Shown: piece after piece, positions 9,374 through 22,300 of the stretch
Numbering within the stretch: the stretch's first letter is position 1
How the letters are laid out: every line of letters begins with the position of its first letter
NCBI GenBank assembly: GCA_029961685.1
Contig: JARWKL010000007.1
Coordinates: 28,405,013-28,469,012 of the forward strand
Origin: Aristolochia californica
Lineage: Eukaryota; Streptophyta; Magnoliopsida; Piperales; Aristolochiaceae
Length of the DNA: 64,000 nucleotides
Direction of reading: 5' to 3'
Notes under the pieces: generated by a model
What the model was told of the DNA's origin: nothing
Databases searched by the model: none
The model's input: the letters and a program-made list of their open reading frames with translations, nothing else
Translations under genes and position numbers: made by a program

Positions 9374-11466
9374 TTTTGTGATCTATTTGCCTTATCTTTT
9401 TTGCTTACAAGATAAAGGGAGAGATAATTCTAAAAAGTATCTATAATTTTTAGGGTTTGTATACTCTTTTTAGTTTTTATATATTAGGTTTTGCAATCGT
9501 CGGGAAAAAGGGGGAGGCGGGGGGATTTTTAATTGGGAGTTGCATAAGTCATTTTTTACAAAAACAAAATGTAGCCCATTACGCATGGTTGACCGATAAA
9601 TCACTTTACAATCACCTATGATTGTTAAGTCAGCTTTTTTTAAATGGGCAAAATAATGGTTTCTTTGACTCAGGTAAATATCCCGTCGCACGTTCACTTG
9701 CGAATTTAATGAGAACTTATTATTCTCTTAAAAAGGTATGGATCCATAGGGCATTTGCATCTTCAACATGTTTCAAGCAAGCATATCCATATTTAAACCA
9801 TTTTAGGATCCATTAGAAATCTCATTCTTATAAAAGTCCAAGCTATTAGGGTTGAACTAGTGGAATTTCCGAAATTTGGATAACAAAACTTTTGTGTTCA
9901 TTTCTGGTGTGTGAATAATTTTTTTTTACTTACTTTTGTTATTTTTTAAAAAATTTTCCATACAAAAACTCTAAAATTTTAATTTTGTTGCGATCTATTT
10001 TCTTTATCTTTTTTGTTTACGAATTAAAGGGAAAGTAAAAACTCAAGATTTTATTTACAAAAAGAACACATATAAAAAAGAAATGCACAAATGTAGAGAA
10101 AGAAAAGGCGGAGGCGGGGGATTTTTAACTAAGTGTTGCAGAAGTCATTTCCTCAGGAAAAAAATATAGCCTACTATGCATGGTTGACCGATAAATCACT
10201 TTACAATCATCTATGATTGTTAGGTCATCTTTTTTGCAAATGGGCAAAATAATGGCTTGCTTGACACGGGTAAATATCCCGTCGTGCGTTCACTTCAAAA
10301 TTTAATGAGCACTTGTTATTCTCTTTAAAAGGTTTGGATCCATAGGTCATTTTCATCTTCAACATGTTTCAAGCACGCATATTCATATTTAAAACATGTT
10401 AAGATCAATTAGAAATCTCTTTCTAATAAAATACCAAGCTATTAGGGTTAAACTAGTGGAATTTCCTAAACATGGATAACAATACTTTTGTGTTCATCTG
10501 TCGTGTGTGAAAAAAATTTATTTACTTACATTTGTTGTTGTTATTAATTTTTTCCATACATCAACACTAAAATTTTCTTGTTGTTGTGCTAAATTTGCGT
10601 TATCTTCTTTGTTTACGAGATAAAGGGAAAATAAAAATTCAAGTTATTTATTTAAGAAAAAAATCTAAAATGGAACTGCACAAATGTAGAGTGTGATAAT
10701 TCCAAAAAGTTTCTGTAATTTTAAAGGATTTTAAATTCTTTTTTCTAATACATTAGGTTTTTTAATTGTTGGGAAAAAGGGGGAGCCGAGGGATTTTTAA
10801 CTGAGTTTTGCATAAGTTGTTGTCTAGAAAAAAAATGTAGCCCGTTACCCATGATTGACTGATAAATGACTATACAATCATCTATGATTGTTAGGTCAGA
10901 CTTTTGTAAATGGGCAAAATAATGGTTTGTTTGACTCGGGTAAATATCCTGCCACATGTTCACTTGAGAATTTAATGAGCACTTGTTATTCTCTTTAAAA
11001 GGTTTGGATCCATAGGTCATTTGCCTCTTCAACATGTTTTAACCACGTGTATCCATATTTAAAACATGTTAGGATCAATTAGAAATCTCTTTCATATAAA
11101 ATTCCAAGCTATTTGGGTAGAACTAGTGGAATTTTCCATCATTGGATACCAAAAAAATTGTGTTCATTTGTGGTGTGTGAATAAATTTTCTTTACGTACA
11201 TTTGTTATTGTTTTAAATTTTTTTTTCCTACATAAACTCTAAAATTTTCATTTTGATGTGATCAATTTGCCTTATCATTTTTGTTTATGAGATAAAGGCA
11301 AAGTGATAACTCAAGTCTATATTTAAGAAAAACGTACACATATAAAATGTAAATGCCCAAATGTAGAGAGAGATAATTCGAAAAAGTCTCAGTAATTTTA
11401 AGGGATTGTAAACTCCTTTTAGTGTTTATATATTAGGTTCTGCATTCATCGTGAAAAGGAGGAGAC

Positions 11467-11485
11467 GGGGGGGGGGGGGGGGGGG
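11467..11485 (+). repeat. Guanine homopolymer (19 G) in satellite G-box
   Basis: An uninterrupted G run at the place where most monomers read GGGGGAGGCGGGGG. Confidence 0.85.
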
Positions 11486-12621
11486 ATTTTAACTGAGTGT
11501 TGTATAAGTAGTTTCTTTCAAAATAAATGTATCCCATTACGTATGATTGACCGAAAAATCACTTTAAAATCATCTATGATTGTTATGCCAGCTTTTTGTA
11601 AATGCACAAATTTATGGCTTGTTGGACTCAAGTAAATATCCCGTCGCATGTTCACTTGAGAATTTAATATGCACTTGTTATTCTCTTCAAAAGGTTTGGA
11701 TCCATAGGTCATTTGCATCTTCAACATGTTTCAACCATGCATATCCATATTTAAAACATGTTAGGATCAATAACAAATCTCTTTTTATTAAAATTCCAAG
11801 CTATTAGGGCTGAACAAGTGGAATTTCCCAAATTGGATAACAAAACTTTTGTGTTCATTTTTGGTGTGTGAATAAATTTTCAAATGGAACTGCACAACTA
11901 TAGAGAGAGATAATTCCAAAAAGTCTCTATAATTAGTAGGGATTGTAAACTCTTTTAGTTTTTATTGATTAGGTTTTGCAATCATCGGGAAAAGAGGGAA
12001 GTGGGGGATTTTTTACGGAGTGTTGCATATACCCACCACACATTCAATTGAGAATTTAATTAATGAGTATTTTTTATTCTCTTTAAAAGGATTGGATCCA
12101 TATGGCATTTGCATCTTTAACATTTTTCAAGCATGCATAGTCATATTTAAAACTTGTTAGTATCAATTAAAAATCTTATTGTTCTAAAATTCCAAGCTAT
12201 TAGGGTTGAACTAGTGGAATTTTCCAAAATTTGATAGCAAAACTTTTGTGTTCATTTGTGGTGTGTGAATAAATTTTTTTTTACTTACATTTTTTATTGT
12301 TTTTAATTTTTTTCCCTACATAAACTCTAAATTCTTCATTTTGTTGTGATCTATTTGCCTTATTTTTTTTTTTTACGAGATAAAGGGAAAGAGAAAACTC
12401 AAGTTTTGATAAAAGAAAAAAGTACACATCTAAAATGGAAATGCACAAATATAGAGAGAGATAATTCCAAAAAGTCTCTGTAACTTTTAGGGATTGTAAC
12501 CTCTTGTTTTTTTTTATATATTAGGTTTTGCAATCGTTGGGAAAGGAGGAGGCGGGGAATTTTTAACTAAGTGTTGCATAAGTCAATCCTTACAAAACAA
12601 ATGTAACTCGTTACACATGAT

Positions 12622-12664
12622 TGACCGATAAATCACTTTACAATCATCTATGATTGTTAGGTCA
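12622..12664. other. Conserved dyad of the satellite monomer (representative copy)
   Basis: ACAATCAT-CT-ATGATTGT (12640-12657) is a perfect inverted repeat with a 2-bp centre. An outer pair, TGACC (12622-12626) and GGTCA (12660-12664), is also inverted. The inner dyad is present, exactly or with one change, in most monomers of the window. Confidence 0.8.
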
Positions 12665-15204
12665 ACTTTTTGTAAATGGGAAAAATAATGGCTTGTTTGA
12701 CTCGGGTAAATATCCCGCCGCACATTCACTAGAGTATTTAATGAGCACTTGTTATTCTCTTTAAAAGGTTTGGATCCATTCATCATTCACATATTCAAAA
12801 TGCTTTAAGTAGGCATATCCATATTTAAAACATGTTAGGATCAATGAGAAATATCATTCTTATAAAATTCCAAGCAATTAGGGTTGAACTAGTGGAATTT
12901 CCCAAATTTTGATAATAAAACTTTTGCGTTCATTTCTTGTGTGTGAATAAATTTTCTTTACTTACTTTTGTTTTACTTTTTTCCATACTTAAACTCTAAA
13001 ATTTTAATTTTTTTGTGATCTATTTTCCTTCTCTTTTTTTTTTTTTACGAAATAAAGGGAAAGTGAAACCTCAAGTTTTGATTTAAGAAAAAAGTACACA
13101 TATAAATTAGAAATGCACAAATGTAGAGAGAGAGATAATTCAAAAAAGTTTTTGTAATTTTTAGGGATAGTAAACTCTTTTAGTTTTTATATTTTAGGTT
13201 TTGCAATCGTCGGGAAAAGGCGGAGGCGGGGGATTTTTAACAGAGTGTTGCATCAGTCATTTCTTAAAAAAAGAAAATATAGACCGTTATGCATGGTTGA
13301 CTGATAAATCACTTTAAAATCATCTATGATTGTTAGGTCATCTTTTTGCAAATGGGCAAAATAATGGCTTGTTTGACTCGGGTAAATATACCGTCGTGCG
13401 TTCACGTCAAAATTTAACGAGCACTCTTTGTTCTCTTTAAATGGTTTGGATACATAGGTCATATGCATCTTCAAGATGTTTCAAGCTTGTAGATCCATAT
13501 TTTAAACATGTTAGGATCAATTAGAAATCTTTTTCTCATAAAATTCCAAGTTATTAGGGTTGAACTAGTGGAATTTCCCAAACTTGGATAACAAAACTTT
13601 TGTGTTCATTTGTGGTGTGTGAAAAAAATTTCTTCACTTACATTTGTTATTTTTTTAATTTTTTCCATACATAAACTCTAAAATTATCATTGTGTTGTGA
13701 TCTATTTTTCTTATCTTTTTTTTTTTACAAGGCAAAGGGAAAATAAAAACTCAAGTTTTGATTAAGAAAAAAGTACACATCTAAAATGGAATTGCAAAAA
13801 TATAGAGAGAGACAATTCCAAAAACTCTCTGTATTTTTTAGGGGTTGTAAACTCTATTCTGTTTTTCTATATTAGATTTTCCAATTGTCAGGAAAAGGGG
13901 GGTGGCGAGGGGATTTTTAACTTAGTGTTGCATAAGTTATTTCTTAAAAAGTTTTTTTTTGCCCATTATGAAAGATTGACCGATAAATCACTTTACAATC
14001 ATCTATCATTGTTAGGTCAGCTTTTTCGTAATTGGGCAATATAATGGCTTGTTTGACTCAGGTAAATATCCCGCCGTTGCGAATTTAATGAGAACTTTTT
14101 AGTCTTTTTAAAAGGTTTGGATCCATTGGTCGTTTGCATCTTCAACATGTTTAAAGCACGCATATCCATATTTAAAACAAGTTAGGATTAATTAGAAATC
14201 TCTTTCTTATAAAATTCCAAGCTCTTAGGGTTAAAATAGAGGAATTTCCCAAACTTTTTTAACAAAACTTTTGAGTTCTTTTGTGGTGTGTGAATAAATA
14301 TTCTTTACTTACATTTTTTATTGTAAATAATTTTTTCCATACATAAACTATAAAATTTTTATTTTGTTGTGATGTATTTGCTTTATCCTTTTGTTTTACG
14401 AGATAAAGGGAAAGTAAAAGTGAAGTTTTGATTAAAGAAAAAAGTACACATCTAAAATGGAAATGCAAAAATATAGTGAGAGGTAACGCCAAAAAGTTTA
14501 TGTAATTTTTAGGGATTGTAAACTCTTTTTAGTTTTATTTATTAGGTTATGCTTACCAAAAAAACTAATTATTGAATAAGTCATTCCTTACAAAAAAAAT
14601 GAAGCCCGTTACGCATGATTGACTGATAAATCACTTTACAATCATCTATGATTGTTAGGTCAGCTTATTGTAAATGGGCAAAATCATTGCTTGTTTGACT
14701 CAGGTAAATATCTCGCCGCACGTTCACTTGCGAATTTAATGAGGACTTGTTATTCTCTTTATAAGGTTTGGATCGACAGGTGATTTGCATCTTCAACATG
14801 CTTAAAGCAAGCATATCCATATTTAAAACATGTTAGGATCAATTAGAAATATCTTTCTTATAAAAATCCAAACCATTAGGGTTGAACTAGTGGAATTTCC
14901 CAAACATGGGTAACAAAACTTTTGTGTTCATTTGTGGTGTGTGAATAAATTTTCTTTACTTACATTTGTTATTGTTATTAATTTTTTCCATACATAAACT
15001 CTAAAATTTTCATTTTGTTGTGATCTATTTGCTTTATCTTTTTTGTCTACGAGATAAAGGTAAAGCGAAAACTCAAGTTTTGATTTGAGAAAAAATTAAA
15101 TGCACAAATGTAGAGAGAGATAATTCTAAAAACTCTCTATAATTTTTAGGGATTGTAAACTCTTTTTATTTTTTATATATTAGGTTTTGCAATCGTCTAG
15201 AAAA

Positions 15205-15232
15205 GGGGGGGGGGGGGGGGGGGGGGGGGGGG
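15205..15232 (+). repeat. Guanine homopolymer (28 G) in satellite G-box
   Basis: The longest G run of the window, replacing the normal G-rich box of the monomer. Confidence 0.85.
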
Positions 15233-15955
15233 TGTTAATTGAGTGTTGCATAAGTCATTTTTAACAAAAACATATAGCCCGTTACGCATGATTGACTAAT
15301 AAATCACTTTAAAATCATTTATGTTTAATAGGACAATTTTTTGTAAATGGGCAAAATAATGGCTTGTTTGACTCGTGTAGATATCCTACTGCAGGTTCAT
15401 TTCAGAATTTAATGAACACTTTTTATTCTGTTTAAAAGGTTTGGATCCATAGGTCATTTACATCTTCATCATGTTTCAAGCATTCATATCCATATTTAAA
15501 ACATGTTAGGATCAATTAGAAATCCCTTTCTTATAAAATTCCAAGTTATTAGGGTTGAACTAGTGTAATTTCCCAAACAAGGATAACAAAAATTTTGTGT
15601 TCATTTGTGGTATGTGAATAGATTTTCTTTACTTATATTTTTATTGGTTTTAATTTTTTCCTTACATAAACTCTAAAATTTTCGTTTTGTTGTAATCTAT
15701 TTGCCTGATCTATTTTGTTTACAAGATAAAGGGAAAGTGAAAACTCAATATTTTATTTAAGAAAAAAATACACATCTAAAATTGAAATGCAAAAATGTAT
15801 GGAGAGATAATTCCAAAAAGTCTCTGTAATTTTTAGGGTTTGTAAACTCTTTTTAGTATTAATATATTAGGTTTTGCAATCATCAGGAAAAAGGGGAAGC
15901 GGGGGGATTTTGAACTGAGTATTGCCTAAGTCATTTCTTACAAAACAAATGTAGT

Positions 15956-16393
15956 TGTTGGAAGATAAGATTAAGCCCAAACGACCAAGGAAGGCCCACA
16001 TATGTAAGATTATTATTAGATGGGCCACATGACCAAGGAAGGCACACAAGATGGGCCCAAGCCCATAAGAAGTAGGAGTCACAGTGATTACCAAGAGCTG
16101 ACATCCTTATAACATCAGATGGAAGATCAAGGACTCAAAAAAGTATCTTTATCTTAGGGTCACGACCAAGAAGTGTTTTAGTTTAATTTATATTTTTCTT
16201 TTATCAATATCGAGTTACCTAATTATGTTAGGACTTACCTTAAGTGTTAGAGTTAGGGTCTAATTGGGATAAGTGCAGTTTTATTGTAATTGGACTCTAC
16301 TACCTTCCTCTATTATAAATAGAGGTTCATGTACTCTGATTGCAACAAGTTATTTATGTCAATGAAGTATTTCAATTTTCCATAAATTCAACA
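15956..16393 (+). repeat. Solo LTR of the element A family
   Basis: A complete LTR, TGTTGGAAGAT to TTCAACA (438 bp), with TATA box TATTATAAATAGAGG near 16311-16325 and two copies of the GACCAAGGAAGG motif about 50 bp apart. Satellite lies on both sides (AATGTAGT | LTR | AAAGCCAAATTACAC) at matching monomer positions, so it is a clean insertion reduced to one LTR. A target duplication is not clear; both flanks carry changes. Confidence 0.88.
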
Positions 16394-19300
16394 AAAGCCA
16401 AATTACACATGAATTACTGATAAATCACTTTAAAATCATCTATGATTGTCAGGTTAGGTTTTTATAAATAAGCAAAATAATGACTTGTTTCACTTGCAAA
16501 TTTAATGAGCACTTGTTATTCATTTTAAAAGGTTTGGATCCATAGGTCATTTGCATCTTAACCTTGTTTCAAACATGCATATCCATATTTCAAAAGAGTT
16601 AGGATTAATTGGAAATCTCTTTCTTATAAAATTCCAAGCTATTAGGGTTGATCTAGTGGAATTTCCCAAACTTGGATAACAAAACTTGTATGTTCATTTT
16701 TCGTGTGTGAATAAATTTTCTTTATTTACATTTGGTTATTGTTATAAATATTTTCCATACATGAACTCTAAAATTTTAATTTTGTTGTGATCTATTTGCC
16801 TTATCTTTTTGTTTTACGAAAAGGTACACATCTAAAATGGAAACGCACAAATATAGAGAGAGATAATTCCAAAAAGTCTCTGTAATTTTTAGGGATTGTA
16901 AACTCTTTTTAATTTTTATGAATTACGATATGCAATCGTCGAGAAAAGGGGGAGGAGGGGGATTTTTAACTGAGTGTTGCATAAGTAATTCCTTACACAA
17001 AAATGTAGCATGTTACACAAGATTGACCAATAAATCACTTCTGAAACATCTATGATTGTTAGGTTTGCTTTTGTAAATGGGCAAAATATTGGCTTGTTTG
17101 ACTCAGGTAAATATCCCACCGCACGTTCACTTGCGAATTTAATGAGCACTTATTATTCTCTTTAAAATTTTTGGATCCATAGGTCATTTGCATCTTCAAC
17201 AAGTTTAAAGCATGCATAGCCATATTTAAAACATGTTAGGATCAATTATAAATTTCTTTCTTATAAAATTCCAAGCTATTCTGGTTGAACTAGTGGAATT
17301 TCCCAAACTTAGATAACAAAACTTTTGTGTTCATTTGTGGTGTGTGAATACATTTTCTTTACTTATATTTTTTATTGTTATTAATTTTTTCTATACATAA
17401 AAACTTAAATTTTTATTTTGTTGTGATCTATTTATGTTATCTTTTTCATAATTTTTTGGGATAATTACACAAAAATTTAGAGGGAGATAATTCCAAAAAG
17501 TCTCTGTAATTTTTAGTGATTGTAAACTCTTTTTAGTTTTAGTATATAGGTTTTGCAATCGTCGGGAAAAGGGGGAGACAGAGAATTTTAACTGAGTGTT
17601 GCATAAGTCATTACATACAAAACAAATGTAGCCCATTATGCATGATTGACCGATGCATCACTTTACAATCATCTATGTTTGTTAGGTCAGCATTTTGTAA
17701 ATGGGCAAAATAATGGTTTGTCTGACTCGGGTAAATAACCCACCGCACGTTCACTTGAGAATTTAATGAGAACTTGTTATTCTCTTTAAAAGGTTTTGAT
17801 CCATATATCATTTGCATCTTCAACATGTTTCAAGCATCCATATCCTTATTTAAAACATGTTAGAATCAATAAGAAATCTCTTTCTTATAAAATTCCAATA
17901 TATTAGGGTTGAACTAGTGGAATTTCCCGAACTTGGATAACAAAACTTTTGTGTTCATTTGTGGTGTGTGATTATATTTTCTTTATTTACATTTTTTATT
18001 GTTTTTTTTCCATACATAAAGTCTAAAATTTTCATTTTGTTGTGATCTATTTGCCTTATCTTTTTTTTTTTATGAGATAAAGGGAATGTTAAAACTTAAG
18101 TTCTTATTTAAAAAAAAGGACACATCTAAAATTGAAATGCACCAATGTAGAAAGAGATAATTCCAAAAATTTTGTATAATTTTTAGGGATTGTAAACTTT
18201 TTTTTGTTTTTATATTAGGTTTTGCAATCGTCAGGAAAAGGGGGAACCGGGAGTGTTTTTAACTGAGTGTTGCATAAGTCATTTCATAGATAAATCGCTT
18301 TACAATAATCTATGATTGTTAGGTCAGCCTTTTGTAAATGGGCAAAACAATGGCTTGTTTGAGTCGGGAAAGTATCCCGCTGCATGTTCACTTGAGAATT
18401 TTATGAGCACTTTTTATACTCATTAAAAGGTTTGGATGCAAAGGTCATTTGCATCTTCAAGATGTTTCAAGAATGCATATCTATTTTTAAAAAATAGTAG
18501 GATCAACTAGAAATCTCTTTCTTATAAATTTCAAAGTTATTAGGGTTGAACTAGTGGAATTTTAAAAACTTGGATAAAAAAACTTTTGTGTTCATTTGTT
18601 AAGTGTGAATAAATTTTCTTTACTTACATTTTTTATTGTTTTTAATTTTTTCCATACATAAACTCTATAATTTTCATTTTGTTGTCATCTTTTTGCCTTT
18701 TTTTTTTTTTTTGCTTACATGATCAAGGGAAAGTTAAAACTCAATTTTTTATTTAAGAAATAAGTACACGTCTAAAATGGAATTGCACAAATGAAGGGCG
18801 AGATAATTCAAAAAAGTCTCTATAATTTTTAGAGCTTGTATACTCTTTTTAGTTTTTATATATTAGGTTTTGCATCCGTCGGGAAAAGGGGGAGGCAGGG
18901 GGATTTTTAATTGAGAGTTGCATAAGTCATTTCTTACAAAACAATGTAGCCCATTATGCATGATTGACCTATAAATCACTTTACAATCATCTATGATTTT
19001 TAGGTTAGCTTTTTGTAAATGGGCAAAATAATGGCTTGTTTGACTCAGGTAAATATCCCGCCGCACGTTCAATTGTGAATTTAATGAGAACTTGTTATTC
19101 TCTTAAAAACGTTTCGATCCATAGGCCATCTGCATCTTCAACATGTTTAAAGCATGCATATCCATATTTAAAACAAGTTATGATCAATTAAAAATCTCTA
19201 TTTTATAAAATTCCAAACTATTAGGGTTGAACTAGTGAAATTTCCCAAACTAGGATAACAAAACTTTTGAGTTGATTTGTGGTGTGTGAATAAATTTTAT

Positions 19301-22300
19301 TTTCATACATTTGTTATTGTTATTAATTTTTTCCAAACATAAACTCTATAATTTTCACTTTGTTGTGATCTATTTGCCTTATCTTTTTGTTTTACGAGAT
19401 AAATGGAAAGTGAAAACTCAAGTTTTGATTAAAGAAAAAAGTACACATAAAAAATGGAAATGCAAAAATATAGAGAGAGATAATTCCAAAAAATATCTTT
19501 AATTTTTAGGGATTGTAACCTCTTGTTTATTTTTTATATATTAGGTTTTGCAATCGTTGGGAAAAGAGGAGGCAGGGGATTATTAATTAATTGTTGCATA
19601 AGTCATTCCTTTCTAAAAAAATGTAGCTTGTTACGCATGATTGACCGATAAATCACTTTACAGTCATCTATGATTGTTAGGTCAGCTTTTGTTAATGGGA
19701 AAAATAATGGCTTGTTTGACTCGGGTAAATATCCTGCAGCACTATCACTCGAGAATTTAATGAGCACTTGGTATTCTCTTTAAAAGGTTTGGATCCATTG
19801 GTCATTTGCATCTTCAACATGTTTCAAGCAGTCATATCCACATTTAAAACATGTTAGGATCAATTAGAAATCTCATTCTTATAAAATTCCAAACAATTAG
19901 GGTTGAACTAGTGGAATTTCCTAAATTTGGATAAAAAACTTTTGTGTTCATTTCTAGTGTGTTATTTTTTAAATTTTTTTCCAAACTTCAACTCTAAAAT
20001 TTTAATTTTTTTGTAATCTATTTTCTTTATCTTTTTTGTTTATGAAATAAAGGGAAAGTGAAAACTCAAGTTTTGATTTAAGAAAAAAGTACACATATAA
20101 AATAGAAATGCACAAATGTAGAGAGAGATAATTCCAAAAAGTCTCTTGAATTTTTGGGGATAGTAAATTCTTTTTAGTTTTTATATTTTAGGTTTTGGAA
20201 ACGTCGGAAATGATGGAAGCGGGGGATTTTTAACTGAGTGTTGCATAAGTCATTTCATTAAAAAAATATAGCCCGTTAGGCATAGTTGACCGATAAATCA
20301 CTTTACAATGATTTGTGGTTGTTAGGTCAGATTTTTACAAATGGGCAAAATAATTGCCTGTTGGACTCGGGTAAATATCCCGCCGTGTGTTCACTTCAGA
20401 ATTTAACGAGCATTTTTTATTTTCTTTAAAAGGTTTGGATCCATAGGTCATTTGCATCTTCAACATGTTTCAAGTTTGCATATCCATATATAAAACATGT
20501 TAGGATCAATTAGAAATTTTTTTTGTATAAAATTCCAAGTTATTAGCGATGAACTAGTGGAATTTCCCAAACATGGATAATATAACTTTTGTGTTCATTT
20601 GTGGTGTGTCAATAAATTTTCTTTAATTATATTTTTTTATTGTTTTTTATTTTTTCCATAAATAAAATCTAAAATTTTCATTTTGTTGTGATCTATTTGC
20701 CTTAACTTTTTTGTTTACAAAGAAAAGGGAAAGTGAAAACTCAAGTTTTGATTTAAGAAAAAAGTACACATCTAAAATGGAATTTCAAAAATATAGACAA
20801 AGATAATTCCAATAAGACTCTGTAATTTTTAGGGGTTGTAAACTCTATTTAGTTTTTATATATTAGGTTTTCCAATCGTCGGCAAAAGTTGGTGGCGGGG
20901 AGATTTTTAACTGAGTGTTGCATAAGTCATTTCTTACAAAAACATTTTAGCCCAATATGCATGATTGACCGATAAATCACGTTACAATCATTTATGATTG
21001 TTAGGTCAGCTTCTTTTAAATGAGCAAAATATTGGCTTGTTTGACTATGGTAACTCGTTCACTTGGGAATTTAATGAGAACTTTTTAGTCTCTTTAAAAG
21101 GTTTGGATCCATAGGTCATTTGCATCTTCAACATGTTTATAGCATGCATATCCATATTTAAAACAAGTTAGGATCAATTAGAAATCTCTTTTTTATAAAA
21201 TTCCAAATTATTACGGTTGAACTAGAGGAATTTCCAAAACTTGTTTAACAAAACTTTTGAGTTCATTTGTGGTGTGTGAATAAATTTTTTTTACTTTCAT
21301 TTATTATTGTTAATAATGTTTACCATACATAAACTCTAAAATTTTCATTTTGTTGTGTTCTATTTCCCTTATCTTTTTGTTTTACAAGTTAAAGGGAAAG
21401 TGAAAACTGAAGTTTTGATTAAAGAAAAAAGTACACATCTAAAATGAAAATGCACAAATATAGAGAGAGATAATTCCAAAAAGTTTCTATAATTTTTAGG
21501 GATTGTAAACTCTTGTTATTTTTTATATATTAGGTTATGCAGTCGTCAAGAAAAGGGGGAGGCGGGGGATTTCTAACTAAGTATTGCATAAGTCATTCCT
21601 TAAAAAAAAATGTTGCCCGTTATGTATGATTGACTGATAAATCATTTTAAAATCATTTATTTTCGGTAGGACAACTTTTTGTAAATGGGGAAAATAATGG
21701 CTTGTTTAACTCGAGTAAATATCCTGCAGCATGTTCACTTCAGAATTTAATGAGCACTTTTTATTCTCTTTAAAAGGATTGGATCCATAGGTCATTTACA
21801 TCTTCATCATGTTTCAAGCATGCATATCCATATTTAAAACATGTTAGGAACAATTAGGAAATTCCAAGCTATTAGGGTTGAACTTGTGAATTTCCCAAAC
21901 AGGGATAACAAAACTTTTGTGTTCATTTGTGGTATGTGAATAAATTTTCTTTACTTATATTTGTTATTTTTTAAAAATTTTTCCTTACATAAACTTTAAA
22001 ATTTTTCGTTTTGTTGTAATTTGTTTTCCTTATTTTTTTTGTTTACAAGATAAAGGGAAAGTGAAAACTCAAGTTTCTATTTAAGAAAAATGTACACATC
22101 TAAAATGGAAATGCAAAAATTTATATAGAGATAATTCCAAAAATGTCGCTATAATTTTTAGGGGTTGTAAAATCTTTTTGGTATTTATATATATAGGTTT
22201 TCCAGTCGTCGGAAAAAGGGGAGGCGGAGGGCTTTTGAACTGAGTGTTGCATAAGTCTTTTCTTACAAAAAAATGTAGCGCATTACACATGAATTAACGA

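Larger units (their letters stand above)
9374..15955. repeat. 677-bp satellite array, block 2
   Basis: Landmark boxes near 9487, 10756, 11436, 11972, 12524, 13197, 13875, 14545, 15183 and 15870. The box is deleted near 10100. Short intervals before 11972 and 12524 reflect internal deletions near 11880 (about 210 bp: ATAAATTTTC joined to AAATGG) and near 12030. Guanine runs of 19 and 28 lie at 11467 and 15205. No gene is visible. Confidence 0.95.

Noticed and set aside
15951..16398. Target duplication of the solo LTR at 15956 (GTAGT against AAAGC)
   Set aside because: The two flanks do not match well enough to call a duplication.
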